Below, piece after piece: positions 28,175-36,949 of a DNA stretch of 64,000 nucleotides. The notes under the pieces were generated by a model that had not been told where the DNA came from, ran no database searches, and worked only from the letters and a program-made list of their open reading frames with translations. This stretch comes from Flaviramulus multivorans (GTDB lineage Bacteria; Bacteroidota; Bacteroidia; Flavobacteriales; Flavobacteriaceae), in assembly GCF_021728415.1 (NCBI RefSeq), contig NZ_JAKKDV010000005.1:215854-279853 (forward strand), read 5' to 3'. Made by a program: the position numbers and the translations under genes. Every line of letters begins with the position of its first letter. Within the stretch, counting starts at the first letter, position 1.

Positions 28175-29314
28175 CTAATTTTTGGAGGCGTTATAAAATT
28201 TCATCCCTAAGTTGGCTTGATTATTATGATCGAACAAGGTCGCATTATCCCAATGAGAACCTTGTCCCCAAAGTGTGGAGCAATTTGTTGAAACCCAAGC
28301 TGGCTCCCAATAAATTAAACCTTCGCCTCCAGCTTCTAATATTTTTGCTTTTAGTGCATTTAAATAATCCAATTGTCCTTGTTGAGTAGCCGGATAGCCA
28401 GAAATTAAAGCATTAGAATCTAAAATATTATTGGCAGAATCAGCATTGTCAAGCGTAAAAGGATAAGCTGTTTCTACAATCATTAAACGTTTCTTATAAG
28501 TGCTGATCAAAGTTTTTAAAGGGTTCGCTACATTACTCAACGTGTAATCAGACCATAGTGGGTAATAGGATAAACCAATCCAATCATAGTCGGTAATACC
28601 AGCAGATGTTGCTTGCTCAAACCACCAAAGCCCATTTTCCGGTTGTGCTATGTGTAACATAACTCCAATTTCTTTGTTTTTTTCGGAAGCTATATCTCGC
28701 ACCGCTTTTATGCCTTTATTTATTAACGACGCATTCCTTTCCCAGTTGATGGGTGATATTGATTCTCCTTCTTGCAAAATCATTTGATTAATTTCATTTC
28801 CAACCTGAACTATATCTGGTAAAAGATTTGAAGCAAATAAGTCGTTTAAGGTATTATATGTGTAGTTGTATAATAAATCACCTAAGGCTTCAGTATTATC
28901 AATTTCACTTAACCAAGCGGCAGGAATTTCTTGTTTAGAAGGGTCAGTCCAAGTATCAGAATAATGAAAATCTAATAATACTTGCATACCTTCTGCCTTT
29001 GCACGCTGAATAGATTTTTTAACATCTTTGTAATTTGAGTAATTTGTCCATGTTGGATTATGCCATAACCGAATACGGACTAAGTTGGTACCAGCATCGG
29101 CAAATATCTTGTAAGGGTCCTTTATGCTTGAATCAAAATCTTTGTAAATAGCACCACAATCAATCATTTCATTAACATACGATAGGTCTGCACCGTAATA
29201 AAAATCGATATTATTAGCGTTATCAGGCGGGTTTGAATCTGTAGGGTTATTTGATTCTTGAGAAGAACAAGAAATCATAAGAATCAAATTCAAAATTATA
29301 GGCAAACACTTCAT
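28175..29314 (-). CDS. GH53 arabinogalactan endo-beta-1,4-galactanase lipoprotein
   Basis: 379 residues with a lipoprotein signal ending at Cys16 (MISC). GH53 signatures are clear: GADLSYVNEMIDCG near the N-terminus, VRIRLWHNP, acid/base Glu174 in VQVGNEINQ and nucleophile Glu281 in MIVETAYPF. The family hydrolyses beta-1,4-galactan side chains. It is convergent with the susC operon and has its own upstream region, so it need not belong to the glucan locus. Confidence 0.93.
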   Translation of the reverse strand: MKCLPIILNLILMISCSSQESNNPTDSNPPDNANNIDFYYGADLSYVNEMIDCGAIYKDFDSSIKDPYKIFADAGTNLVRIRLWHNPTWTNYSNYKDVKKSIQRAKAEGMQVLLDFHYSDTWTDPSKQEIPAAWLSEIDNTEALGDLLYNYTYNTLNDLFASNLLPDIVQVGNEINQMILQEGESISPINWERNASLINKGIKAVRDIASEKNKEIGVMLHIAQPENGLWWFEQATSAGITDYDWIGLSYYPLWSDYTLSNVANPLKTLISTYKKRLMIVETAYPFTLDNADSANNILDSNALISGYPATQQGQLDYLNALKAKILEAGGEGLIYWEPAWVSTNCSTLWGQGSHWDNATLFDHNNQANLGMKFYNASKN

Positions 29315-30120
29315 TACTATAGTTTTTATATTGGAAAAATAAATTTACCACTATTTTTCAATCTTTTAGCATATAGTTTTTGAGAGGATTGCTACTGTAT
29401 AATAAGAATATTGATTTAATAAGCTACGACTTGAGTAATGTTTTTTACTAATCTAAAGCGTTTTTTGTTACATAATATTTCCAACCAATGATTAGCAATT
29501 GGAATTTGGATGCTTTAGCCAAATCTAGTTGTTGCTTTGAATAGCTTGGTAAAACTATTTTATTAACCTTAGATAATAATTTGAAAATTTGCTTTTTCAC
29601 TATGTATTGTTTCTAATAGGGCAAAAGTAGTAAAACTTATTCTAGACTAAGTTTTACCATTTGGTTTTTTAGAATATTGATATAATGAAGAGGATTACAT
29701 CAATAACAAGTTTTGCAAGTATTATCATAATTTTGGTGTTTAAAAGGTTAGAAAAAACAGTTTTTATATCAATGTTTTTTGAAGATATGTATAACCGAAT
29801 ATATCCAGCAAACCTTTTTATTAAAATCTATGATTTTGAATACTAATTTGTAAATAAAAAAATCAAATAAGTTTTAATGTTTTGGATATTGTCTTCAATT
29901 AAGTTTCTATTTGTAACTATAAAATAAATAATTATTATAAATCATAATATTTGAGGGGGTTTATTTTACTTGATTTATAAAACCTAGGGAAGTTTCATTT
30001 AAAAAGTAGTGTTTTTTCAGTGTTTCATCATTTTTCAGCGTAATAAGTCTCTTTAAAAATCAAATACCAGTTGTTAATACTTTTAATAATAAAATGTAAT
30101 TAGGGTTCAGTTTTCAACCG
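29315..30120. other. Gene-poor intergenic stretch (~800 bp)
   Basis: Very A+T-rich. No convincing gene is seen. A perfect inverted repeat GTAAAACTTA/TAAGTTTTAC (29630-29639/29648-29657, 8-base loop) is the only strong structure. A 53-codon ORF at 29685-29846 (plus) has no good context and is not called. The length suggests decayed sequence or an unrecognised RNA. Confidence 0.5.
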
Positions 30121-30128
30121 TATATTTG
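30121..30128 (+). promoter_or_regulatory. Promoter -7 box of the endonuclease gene
   Basis: TATATTTG lies only 6 bases before ATG 30134 and 15 before ATG 30143. Transcription would start near 30134, which favours the second ATG. Confidence 0.6.
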
Positions 30129-30142
30129 TAAAAATGCGCTTT

Positions 30143-32113
30143 ATGAAAAGAATAATAGTTTTCATCGTTATGATTTTGATGTCCCAAATAGTGGTTTCAC
30201 AAATTGTAATAAATGAAATTGATTGTGATACGCCTGGAGTAGATTCTATGGAGTTTGTAGAATTAAAATCAGATACTTCAAATTTTCCTCTTGATGGTTA
30301 TGTTCTCGTTTTTTTTAATGGTTCTACCAATACTACAACCGGACAAGGTAGAAGTTATTTAGCACTCGATTTAGATGGTTATGTAACCGATATTAACGGA
30401 TTATTGTTAATTGGGAGCAATTCTGTAAGCCCGTTACCTCAATATTTAATTCCTGAAAACACCATTCAAAATGGGGCAGATGCTGTTGCTATTTATCAGG
30501 CAGACGATTTAGATTTTGAGACGCCTACCTTAGCTTATGTAGATGAAACGCTTATTAATGTGTTGTTATATCAAACAAATGATAGTGATGGAAGCGAACT
30601 GGTAACTATTTTTTCTGATTTTGACAGTGGTATTCAAATTATAAACGAAGGAGCAGCACAAAATACAAACTCGATTCAAAGAAATAATGATGGAACTTAT
30701 TTTACTGGAACTCCAACACCAAGACAATTAAATGATGGTAGTGGTGTAGTGCTTAACGGTATAGCAATAACAATTAACCAAAATCAATATAATGAGGGAG
30801 AAATTTTCGATATTACTTTTACGACTGAGCAAAATGTATCATCAACCTTAAATTTTGATATAGTTTTAGATTTTGGAACGTTTAATACGTCTGATTTTAC
30901 AGGAAATACTTCGTTAACCATTCCAAGTGGACAAAATACAACGTCAACTACTATTACGCTTGTTGACGATGTCTTTGACGAAGGAGATGAGGTTTTAAAA
31001 ATTAGCTACGTTAGTTTGCCATCAGAATACTTGATATTAAATAGTAATTTACAAATTAGAGTAGTTGATAACGATTTTACAATGGCGAGTTTTGGAACGC
31101 CTTTAAACCCAACTTTTGGAACTGTTACCAGTTCACAGCCCAGTGGTTATTATAATAGTCTGGATGGTTTATCTGGTTCAACTTTAAAACAAGCTTTACA
31201 GGATATTATAGCAAATCCAGCTGTGGTTAGAGCGCAAACCTATGCAGATATTATAGATATATTAAAGGAAGCGGATCAGAACCCTGCAAACAGCAATCAG
31301 GTTTGGTTAGTGTATTTAGAAGAAGGACGTGCAAAATTAGATTTTCAAACAACCTCAGATAATACAGGTAAATGGAATAGAGAACACACGTTTCCCAGGT
31401 CTTTAGCAGGATATAATGATATAGATAATGACAATATTGCAGATGGGAAAGACATTTTTTGGACTACGAAAGCAGATTCGCTACGTCATGGTAATTCTGA
31501 TGGTCATGCACTTAGAGCCGCCGATGGACCAGAAAATAGCATAAGGAGTAATCAACACTATGGGCAATATACGGGTCCTTCTGGAAATGCGGGAAGTTTT
31601 TATGGAGATGTTGCTAGAAGTGTTTTATATATGGAAATTAGATATAACGGATTGCAAATTGTGAATGGGTTTCCGAGTATAATGGGGCAAATGGGAGACT
31701 TAACAACACTTCTTAATTGGCATAGAAATGATCCGCCTGATGATTTTGAAATGAATAGAAACAATGTGGTTTATACTTGGCAGTTTAATAGAAACCCTTT
31801 TATTGACCAACCAGATTTAGTTGAATATATTTGGGGAAATATGGTTGGAGAAGTTTGGAATCAATCCCTAAGTGTTAAAGAAGACAATGATTTAAAAGTT
31901 CAAATTTATCCAAACCCAAGTCATAGCGATGTTTTTATTAAAGGACTTAAAAATGAGGCTCTAATAGAAGTATTTTCGATGGATGGGAAAAAGATAAAAT
32001 CTATTAATAATTTTGAAAACAATTCTATAAAATTAAATCTTACTACAGGGATGTATTTTTTAAAAATAGAATCTGAAAATAAATCAACTATTAAAAAAAT
32101 TGTGATTATTTAA
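30143..32113 (+). CDS. Secreted endonuclease I family nuclease with T9SS sorting domain
   Basis: About 656 residues. The signal peptide starts MKRIIVFIVMILMSQ; ATG 30143 is preferred over ATG 30134 because the -7 box is so close. An N-terminal lamin-tail-like domain (IVINEIDCDTPGVDSMEFVELK) and a Calx-beta-like segment (DDVFDEGDEVLKISY) precede the endonuclease I domain. Key residues lie in KWNREHTFPRS, the DGHALRAADGPENSIRSN stretch and YGDVARSVLYMEIRY. A T9SS sorting domain (IYPNPSHSDV, ending KKIVII) closes it. It probably degrades extracellular nucleic acid for phosphate or nucleosides. Confidence 0.9.
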   Translation: MKRIIVFIVMILMSQIVVSQIVINEIDCDTPGVDSMEFVELKSDTSNFPLDGYVLVFFNGSTNTTTGQGRSYLALDLDGYVTDINGLLLIGSNSVSPLPQYLIPENTIQNGADAVAIYQADDLDFETPTLAYVDETLINVLLYQTNDSDGSELVTIFSDFDSGIQIINEGAAQNTNSIQRNNDGTYFTGTPTPRQLNDGSGVVLNGIAITINQNQYNEGEIFDITFTTEQNVSSTLNFDIVLDFGTFNTSDFTGNTSLTIPSGQNTTSTTITLVDDVFDEGDEVLKISYVSLPSEYLILNSNLQIRVVDNDFTMASFGTPLNPTFGTVTSSQPSGYYNSLDGLSGSTLKQALQDIIANPAVVRAQTYADIIDILKEADQNPANSNQVWLVYLEEGRAKLDFQTTSDNTGKWNREHTFPRSLAGYNDIDNDNIADGKDIFWTTKADSLRHGNSDGHALRAADGPENSIRSNQHYGQYTGPSGNAGSFYGDVARSVLYMEIRYNGLQIVNGFPSIMGQMGDLTTLLNWHRNDPPDDFEMNRNNVVYTWQFNRNPFIDQPDLVEYIWGNMVGEVWNQSLSVKEDNDLKVQIYPNPSHSDVFIKGLKNEALIEVFSMDGKKIKSINNFENNSIKLNLTTGMYFLKIESENKSTIKKIVII

Positions 32114-32130
32114 AAGTGTTATAATATCAT

Positions 32131-32167
32131 AAAAAAACCTCAAACATTTAAGTTTGAGGTTTTTTTT
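32131..32167. terminator. Bidirectional terminator
   Basis: ACCTCAAAC (32137-32145) pairs with GTTTGAGGT (32152-32160), extended by an A run and a T run, between two convergent genes. Confidence 0.9.
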
Positions 32168-32183
32168 AAGCTAGTTAATTAGT

Positions 32184-34031
32184 TTAGTTTTTATTTTTTG
32201 TAATAATTTCTACAACACCATCTTTAGCCTTATCTCCATGCTTTTTAATTGCAGCATCACCTTTTAAAACATTAATACTTTCAATGTCATCGGGGTTTAA
32301 GTCATCAAGTTTATCTTTTTTAACTTCTTTGCCGTCTATAATGTACAAGGGTTCTTTGTCACCATCAGTCGAAATTATAAACTTACTATCGCCTTTGTCC
32401 TTAGCAATAGTCTTTATTTTATAGGCTTTACCACCTTTTCCTTTTGTAACAATAATATCTTCGGTTTCACTAACACCATCACTTTCTACATTAATTTCTA
32501 CCTCATTATCTTCATCATCAGAGATAAATATATTATCACCTTTACCGCTCTTTTTTATAATAAAAATGTTGTCTTCTTCTTCGTCGCCAGTAATTATTTC
32601 AACATCTTTATTTTTTCTTATTTTTATGTGTTTTGTTTTATCTCCTTTAGTAGTAAAATGAATGTCTTCTGTGTGGACTTCATGCACTTCATCATCGTCA
32701 GAAATAAAGAAAGCTTTTCCTTTTCCTGAAGCGTGAACAATGTGTTTTGAAGAGGAGTTCCCAATAGAAATGTTTCCACCATCTTTATCATATGTAATTT
32801 TAATTGGCTTTATAGCGTCATCCGAATCAATATTATAATTAACATTAGATTGTTTCGAACTAACCTCTATTTTAATAGCAGTAATTTCACCATCATTATT
32901 GCGCTTTATACCTTTAAATTTAGCCTCAAAACCTTCTTTTTTAAGCTTACTTTTTAATTTTTCAAAATCTGCATCCTTAAAATCTTTAGTAATTAAAACC
33001 ATTTCTTTATCCCCTTTAGCAATACTTTTAGTTTGCTCTAGAGCGGGTGCAACGGTTTTAGTTTTACTCTTTGGATTTGTTTTAGGATGATTGTTTTCAA
33101 CAACGTTTTTTTCAGTAAAAAGAACATCATTATTTAAAAAAGTGTTTGACGTATTTAGTTGTTCTTTAATTGGTATTTCCTTTTCAACATAAACTTTTTT
33201 AGTATTAAAGCTCATAAGAAATATTACCAATAAAGGAATAACGAGAGCAAATTTAATTTGATTGATTTTCTTTGATTTTGTTTTGTGTAACATAACGATT
33301 CGTTTTTTGATTAATGAATTATAAAAATTATTACTTAAAGCCAATTGATGATTTGGTAAACTCGTTTTAAGTAATGTGTATTGATAAGCTTTTTTACAGT
33401 TTGAAAAGTTTATAGCAGCGTGGTCTGCTAAAAATTCTAAATTTTGTTTTAAGTCTTTGTTGTAAAACCATATAAACGGATTAAACCACAGTAAAATACA
33501 AGCCAATTGGGTAAGTAAAATATCAATTGAGTGGTATTGCTGTACATGTATTTTTTCGTGGGTAATTATTTGTTGCAATTCGCTTTCGCTAAACTGATTT
33601 GGGTTATAAACTATCCAGTTGAAAAACGAAAAAGGAGATACATTGGCTTTGGTTTCAATAAAAGTGTATGCACCATTTTTATAACCTTTATTATTAAAAA
33701 TCAATAAAAATAATGAGCTAATTTGTATTAAAAATCTAGCCGTAAAAAATGTAACACCCAGTATGTATATAATTGGTAAGTAGTCAAAAACATTAAAGGA
33801 ATTTTTGGCTGTTTCAACATGTGTAGCATCTTCAAAATTGTAGTGATTGATTGTAATAGGTTTGTATTCAATGTATTCGTTAATAACAAAAAAAGGCACT
33901 AAAAACGATGCGATTAAACCAACTAGTAAAAACCATCGGTTTTGCTCAAAAAAGGTATCGCGTTGTAAAAACAACTTATAGCTAAAATAAAAAATAGCAA
34001 TAACTGCACTAACTTTAAGTAAATATTCCAT
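32184..34031 (-). CDS. BlaR1/MecR1-like M56 metallopeptidase sensor with plug-like C-terminus
   Basis: 615 residues. Three membrane segments (~3-22, 33-52, 85-110) precede a cytoplasmic zinc protease motif HEKIH (158-162) and a fourth segment near 262-282. The large C-terminal region is rich in Asp, Lys and Gly. Its last ~55 residues (PLYIIDGKEV, then IESINVLKGDAAIKKHG, then GVVEIITK) resemble the plug of SusC/TonB receptors. It lies 1 bp after the BlaI-type repressor gene, so the pair is a sensor and repressor unit. The signal is unknown; beta-lactam sensing should not be assumed, because no penicillin-binding domain is seen. Confidence 0.87.
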   Translation of the reverse strand: MEYLLKVSAVIAIFYFSYKLFLQRDTFFEQNRWFLLVGLIASFLVPFFVINEYIEYKPITINHYNFEDATHVETAKNSFNVFDYLPIIYILGVTFFTARFLIQISSLFLLIFNNKGYKNGAYTFIETKANVSPFSFFNWIVYNPNQFSESELQQIITHEKIHVQQYHSIDILLTQLACILLWFNPFIWFYNKDLKQNLEFLADHAAINFSNCKKAYQYTLLKTSLPNHQLALSNNFYNSLIKKRIVMLHKTKSKKINQIKFALVIPLLVIFLMSFNTKKVYVEKEIPIKEQLNTSNTFLNNDVLFTEKNVVENNHPKTNPKSKTKTVAPALEQTKSIAKGDKEMVLITKDFKDADFEKLKSKLKKEGFEAKFKGIKRNNDGEITAIKIEVSSKQSNVNYNIDSDDAIKPIKITYDKDGGNISIGNSSSKHIVHASGKGKAFFISDDDEVHEVHTEDIHFTTKGDKTKHIKIRKNKDVEIITGDEEEDNIFIIKKSGKGDNIFISDDEDNEVEINVESDGVSETEDIIVTKGKGGKAYKIKTIAKDKGDSKFIISTDGDKEPLYIIDGKEVKKDKLDDLNPDDIESINVLKGDAAIKKHGDKAKDGVVEIITKNKN

Positions 34032-34032
34032 C

Positions 34033-34392
34033 TTATTTTTGGTTTTCTATTAAAGCAATAATTTCTTTTAAATCTTCAACACTTATTTTCTCTTCTTTGG
34101 CAAAAAACGATACCATGTTTTTATAAGAATTATTAAAATAATTATCAATAGCAACATTCATGAAACCCTTTCGGTAATCTTCCTTACTTACAATAGGGTA
34201 GTACTGGTGCGTTTTGCCATAAGCGTTATAAGCAACATAGCCTTTCTCCTCTAAATTCCTAATTATGGTCGATAAAGTGTTGTAATGCGGCTTCTCATCC
34301 TTTATTTCAGCAAGTACATCTTTTACAAAAGCTTTCTCTAGCTTCCATAAAATATGCATAATTTCTTCTTCTTTGTTTGTTAACTTCTCCAT
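34033..34392 (-). CDS. BlaI/MecI/CopY-family repressor
   Basis: 119 residues. Winged helix (LTNKEEEIMHILWKLEKAFVKDVL, then HYNTLSTIIRNLEEKGYV) plus a C-terminal dimerisation helix. Family repressors are cleaved after signalling by the partner M56 protease. The promoter upstream contains an 8-4-8 dyad filling the -33/-7 spacer, consistent with autorepression. It forms an operon with the M56 gene. Confidence 0.92.
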   Translation of the reverse strand: MEKLTNKEEEIMHILWKLEKAFVKDVLAEIKDEKPHYNTLSTIIRNLEEKGYVAYNAYGKTHQYYPIVSKEDYRKGFMNVAIDNYFNNSYKNMVSFFAKEEKISVEDLKEIIALIENQK

Positions 34393-34408
34393 AAACTTAT
34401 AATTATTT

Positions 34409-34484
34409 GGGCGTTGCCCGTTGGGTCGGGCTTTTGGCAGTCGCTCTTTTCAAGTAGCTCCAACAATGCTTCAATCCCTAACGC
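34409..34484 (-). repeat. GC-rich palindromic intergenic element in the blaI leader
   Basis: A 76-bp stretch much richer in G+C than its surroundings, starting GGGC-GTT-GCCC on the plus strand and ending with CAATCCCTAACGC. From memory, similar elements with the same ends are scattered in Flavobacteriaceae genomes. It forms nearly the whole predicted 5' leader of the blaI-type gene, starting close to the transcription start. Confidence 0.55.
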
Positions 34485-34488
34485 AAAA

Positions 34489-34542
34489 CAAACTTATAAC
34501 TATTTTTATAGTTATACAACTAAAACAATAGTTATTTAACTA
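34489..34542 (-). promoter_or_regulatory. blaI-type promoter with two operator dyads
   Basis: On the minus strand TTG (34519-34517), a 20-base spacer and TAAGTTTG (34496-34489) form a near-ideal promoter. The spacer holds ATAACTAT-TTTT-ATAGTTAT (34496-34515). A second dyad TAGTTA-TT-TAACTA lies at 34529-34542. Both share the TAACTA/TAGTTA half-site, as expected for two BlaI-type dimers. Confidence 0.78.
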
Positions 34543-34653
34543 AATTTTAAGTTTTAATGTCTAATTCAGTAAATAGAGTGTCCCAATCTATTCCATAAAA
34601 TCACCAACTTTTAACTTATAACTTTTAATTATCTTCGCAAAAAATTTTTACAC

Positions 34654-35604
34654 ATGAGTTTACTTTGGGTTATACTAGGTTTTGTACTATTAGTTATAGG
34701 AGGAGAGTTTTTAGTACGTTCATCCGTAGCATTATCCTTTAAATTCAATATCTCAAAAATGGTAATTGGGATGACGGTGGTTTCCTTTGCAACCTCGGCA
34801 CCAGAGTTATTAGTAAGTTTACAAGCAGCCTTATCAGGTTCACCAGCAATAGCAATAAATAATGTTGTTGGCTCCAATATTGCAAACATTGGTTTAGTAT
34901 TAGGTATTACAGCTATGGTAGGTACTATAACGGTCGATAAATCTTTCTATAAACTCAATTGGCCCGTAATGATGGTGTTTTCAATCGTATTATATTACTT
35001 TCTTAAAAACGACAACAAACTTTCAGCCATTGAAGGTGCTTTACTCTTTATAGGGCTTATTCTTTTTTTGATTTTTTTAATTAGAAGCGTTCGAAAAGAT
35101 AAAATAATTGAGGGAGTAGATGAAACCTTAGCGGTTGTGTCTAACTTTAAAATTTTTGTGTGGTTGCTAATTGGTGCTACAGCACTTTATTTTGGGAGTG
35201 AATGGTTAGTTGAAGGCTCAAAAGCCATTGCACTTTCCATTGGTGTAAGCGAAGCTGTTATTGGAGTTTCCTTAATTGCCATAGGCACTAGTGTGCCAGA
35301 ATTAGCGGCATCGGTTATTGCGGCAGCTAAACAAGAAAAGGCTATTTCATTAGGTAATTTAATTGGTTCTAATATATTTAATATAGCTTCAGTTTTAGGT
35401 TTAACCGCTATTATAAAGCCTATTCCAGTTACCGAACCTCAAATACTTTCAAATGACATCTTTTGGATGCTAGGTTTTTCAGCAGTTTTAATTCCACTAA
35501 TATTCCTTCGAAAGCAAATGCAAATTAGCAGGATTAAAGGATTTGTTTTGGTAATAGCCTATGGTGTGTTTATGTTTTTAGTTTTTACCAAAGGAAAGTT
35601 TTAA
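34654..35604 (+). CDS. Calcium/sodium antiporter (CaCA family, YrbG-like)
   Basis: 316 residues with about ten membrane segments in two inverted halves. Each half carries the family alpha-repeat: GMTVVSFATSAPELLVS with NNVVGSNIANIGLVLG, and GVSLIAIGTSVPELAAS with GNLIGSNIFNIASVLG. The acidic Glu in each SAPEL/SVPEL motif binds cation. It is predicted to exchange Ca2+ for Na+ across the inner membrane. The gene is monocistronic. Confidence 0.93.
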   Translation: MSLLWVILGFVLLVIGGEFLVRSSVALSFKFNISKMVIGMTVVSFATSAPELLVSLQAALSGSPAIAINNVVGSNIANIGLVLGITAMVGTITVDKSFYKLNWPVMMVFSIVLYYFLKNDNKLSAIEGALLFIGLILFLIFLIRSVRKDKIIEGVDETLAVVSNFKIFVWLLIGATALYFGSEWLVEGSKAIALSIGVSEAVIGVSLIAIGTSVPELAASVIAAAKQEKAISLGNLIGSNIFNIASVLGLTAIIKPIPVTEPQILSNDIFWMLGFSAVLIPLIFLRKQMQISRIKGFVLVIAYGVFMFLVFTKGKF

Positions 35605-35632
35605 AAACATAAAACGCTATTTAAAGGTTTAC

Positions 35633-36793
35633 TTAGTTTTTTATACCGTCATAAACCGCCACGGCAATTTTAGAATCGGCAGTTCCGTAATATAAAAACC
35701 ATTGGTTTTTAAAATATACTAGGCCTTCGACAAAACATACTTCGTTTACCTCACCAACTTTTTCATAATCTTTGTCTGGGTAAATAAAGTAACCCTCTGT
35801 TCTATCAATTAACTTATAAGGTGATTTTTTATCAAATAAAGCTTGTCCAGCAGCGTAGGTGAATTTTGGTAAGCTTTTATCATTAAAATTTTCAGCATTA
35901 CTACCATTATAAATTAATAAAATTCCCTCATCTTTTATCATAGCATAGGGTCCTGGTTCTACGAGTCTACTATCAAAATAACCCATTCTAGGATGTAAAA
36001 CAGAAATCATTTTTTTAGATTCCGAGTTTTCAGCAATGTCCCAGTTTATTAAGTCATCAGAGTATGCCATAAAAATATTCGTATCGCCAAAATACATCCA
36101 GTATTTCCCGTCAATTTTTTTTGCAATCATTTTATTCCCTTGCAACTCACTAACTATAGCTCCAGCTTTAGACCATGTATCTTTATATTTTTCATCTTTT
36201 AATACTAAGCCATGTTTTACCCAAGAAATTAAATCTTTTGATGATGCTATACTTAAGCGCGCCGTTTTACCATCATAGGATGTATAGGTCATAATATAGT
36301 CTCCAGAGTCGCTTTCCACAATTCTGGGGTCTTCAACACCATCGAAATAGCAGAAATAACAATCTTCGGAATTTGTTCGATCGGTCATTCCTTTTTTGTA
36401 GTTCCATTCATAAACTTTCATCGAGTCATTATCTGGAAAGAAAATAGGTTCAGGCATTTTTTTAAAATTAAGTCCATCATCGCTGATAGCCATTCCAATT
36501 CTTGATGTTCCCATAGAATCTTGCGCTCTATATAACAAATAAACTTTGTCATTTTTTACAATAGCCGTTGGGTTGAGTACGTTGCGTTCTTCCCATTTAA
36601 CCATATTACTTGTTATAGGGTCTAGAAATTTTAAATCTGAAGTCGGGCTTAAAATGGGGTTTAAACTATCTATTTTTTCAAAATAAGGAAACGCCCAACT
36701 TTTTATGTTTTCGGGTTGAACTTCTTTCGTTGATTTTTTAGAGTCACATCCTAGAAGTAGGAATGCTAAAATTAAGGTTGTAAATAGTTTCAT
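35633..36793 (-). CDS. GH130/GH43-like five-bladed propeller lipoprotein
   Basis: 386 residues with a lipoprotein signal ending LLLGC. The blades carry NPTAIVKNDKVYLLYRAQD, IGMAISDDGLNFKKM, DGVEDPRIVES and GPYAMIKDEGILLIYNGS. GVEDPRIV and the repeated SxDxxxW pattern resemble GH130 mannoside phosphorylases/hydrolases and GH43-like sugar-active propellers. Substrate is uncertain. It stands alone upstream of the GSII gene with a possible TTG-N20-TAACTTCG promoter. Confidence 0.72.
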   Translation of the reverse strand: MKLFTTLILAFLLLGCDSKKSTKEVQPENIKSWAFPYFEKIDSLNPILSPTSDLKFLDPITSNMVKWEERNVLNPTAIVKNDKVYLLYRAQDSMGTSRIGMAISDDGLNFKKMPEPIFFPDNDSMKVYEWNYKKGMTDRTNSEDCYFCYFDGVEDPRIVESDSGDYIMTYTSYDGKTARLSIASSKDLISWVKHGLVLKDEKYKDTWSKAGAIVSELQGNKMIAKKIDGKYWMYFGDTNIFMAYSDDLINWDIAENSESKKMISVLHPRMGYFDSRLVEPGPYAMIKDEGILLIYNGSNAENFNDKSLPKFTYAAGQALFDKKSPYKLIDRTEGYFIYPDKDYEKVGEVNEVCFVEGLVYFKNQWFLYYGTADSKIAVAVYDGIKN

Positions 36794-36886
36794 TATCTCT
36801 GCTATTAGTTAGTTTAATTCATTTTGTAAATAACGAAGTTAGACGATTTACAATTCAAAGTCAATTAAAGTTAATAACAAATCACA

Positions 36887-36918
36887 TAAAAAAAAGCGCT
36901 TACAAATAATGTAAGCGC
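36887..36918 (-). terminator. Terminator of the GSII gene
   Basis: GCGCTTACA (36896-36904) and TGTAAGCGC (36910-36918) form a perfect 9-bp stem. On the minus strand it is followed by a U run (A run on plus at 36887-36895). Confidence 0.88.
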
Positions 36919-36949
36919 CTCTTTTATGAGCAAAACCGTTTCTAAATAA

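Noticed and set aside
29685..29846. 53-codon ORF with a hydrophobic start (MKRITSITSF)
   Set aside because: No promoter or A-rich start region stands out, composition follows the local A+T bias, and nothing around it supports a gene.
32184..34392. Beta-lactam resistance sensor system
   Set aside because: The M56 protein lacks a penicillin-binding domain and no beta-lactamase gene is adjacent; only the repressor/protease pair is supported.
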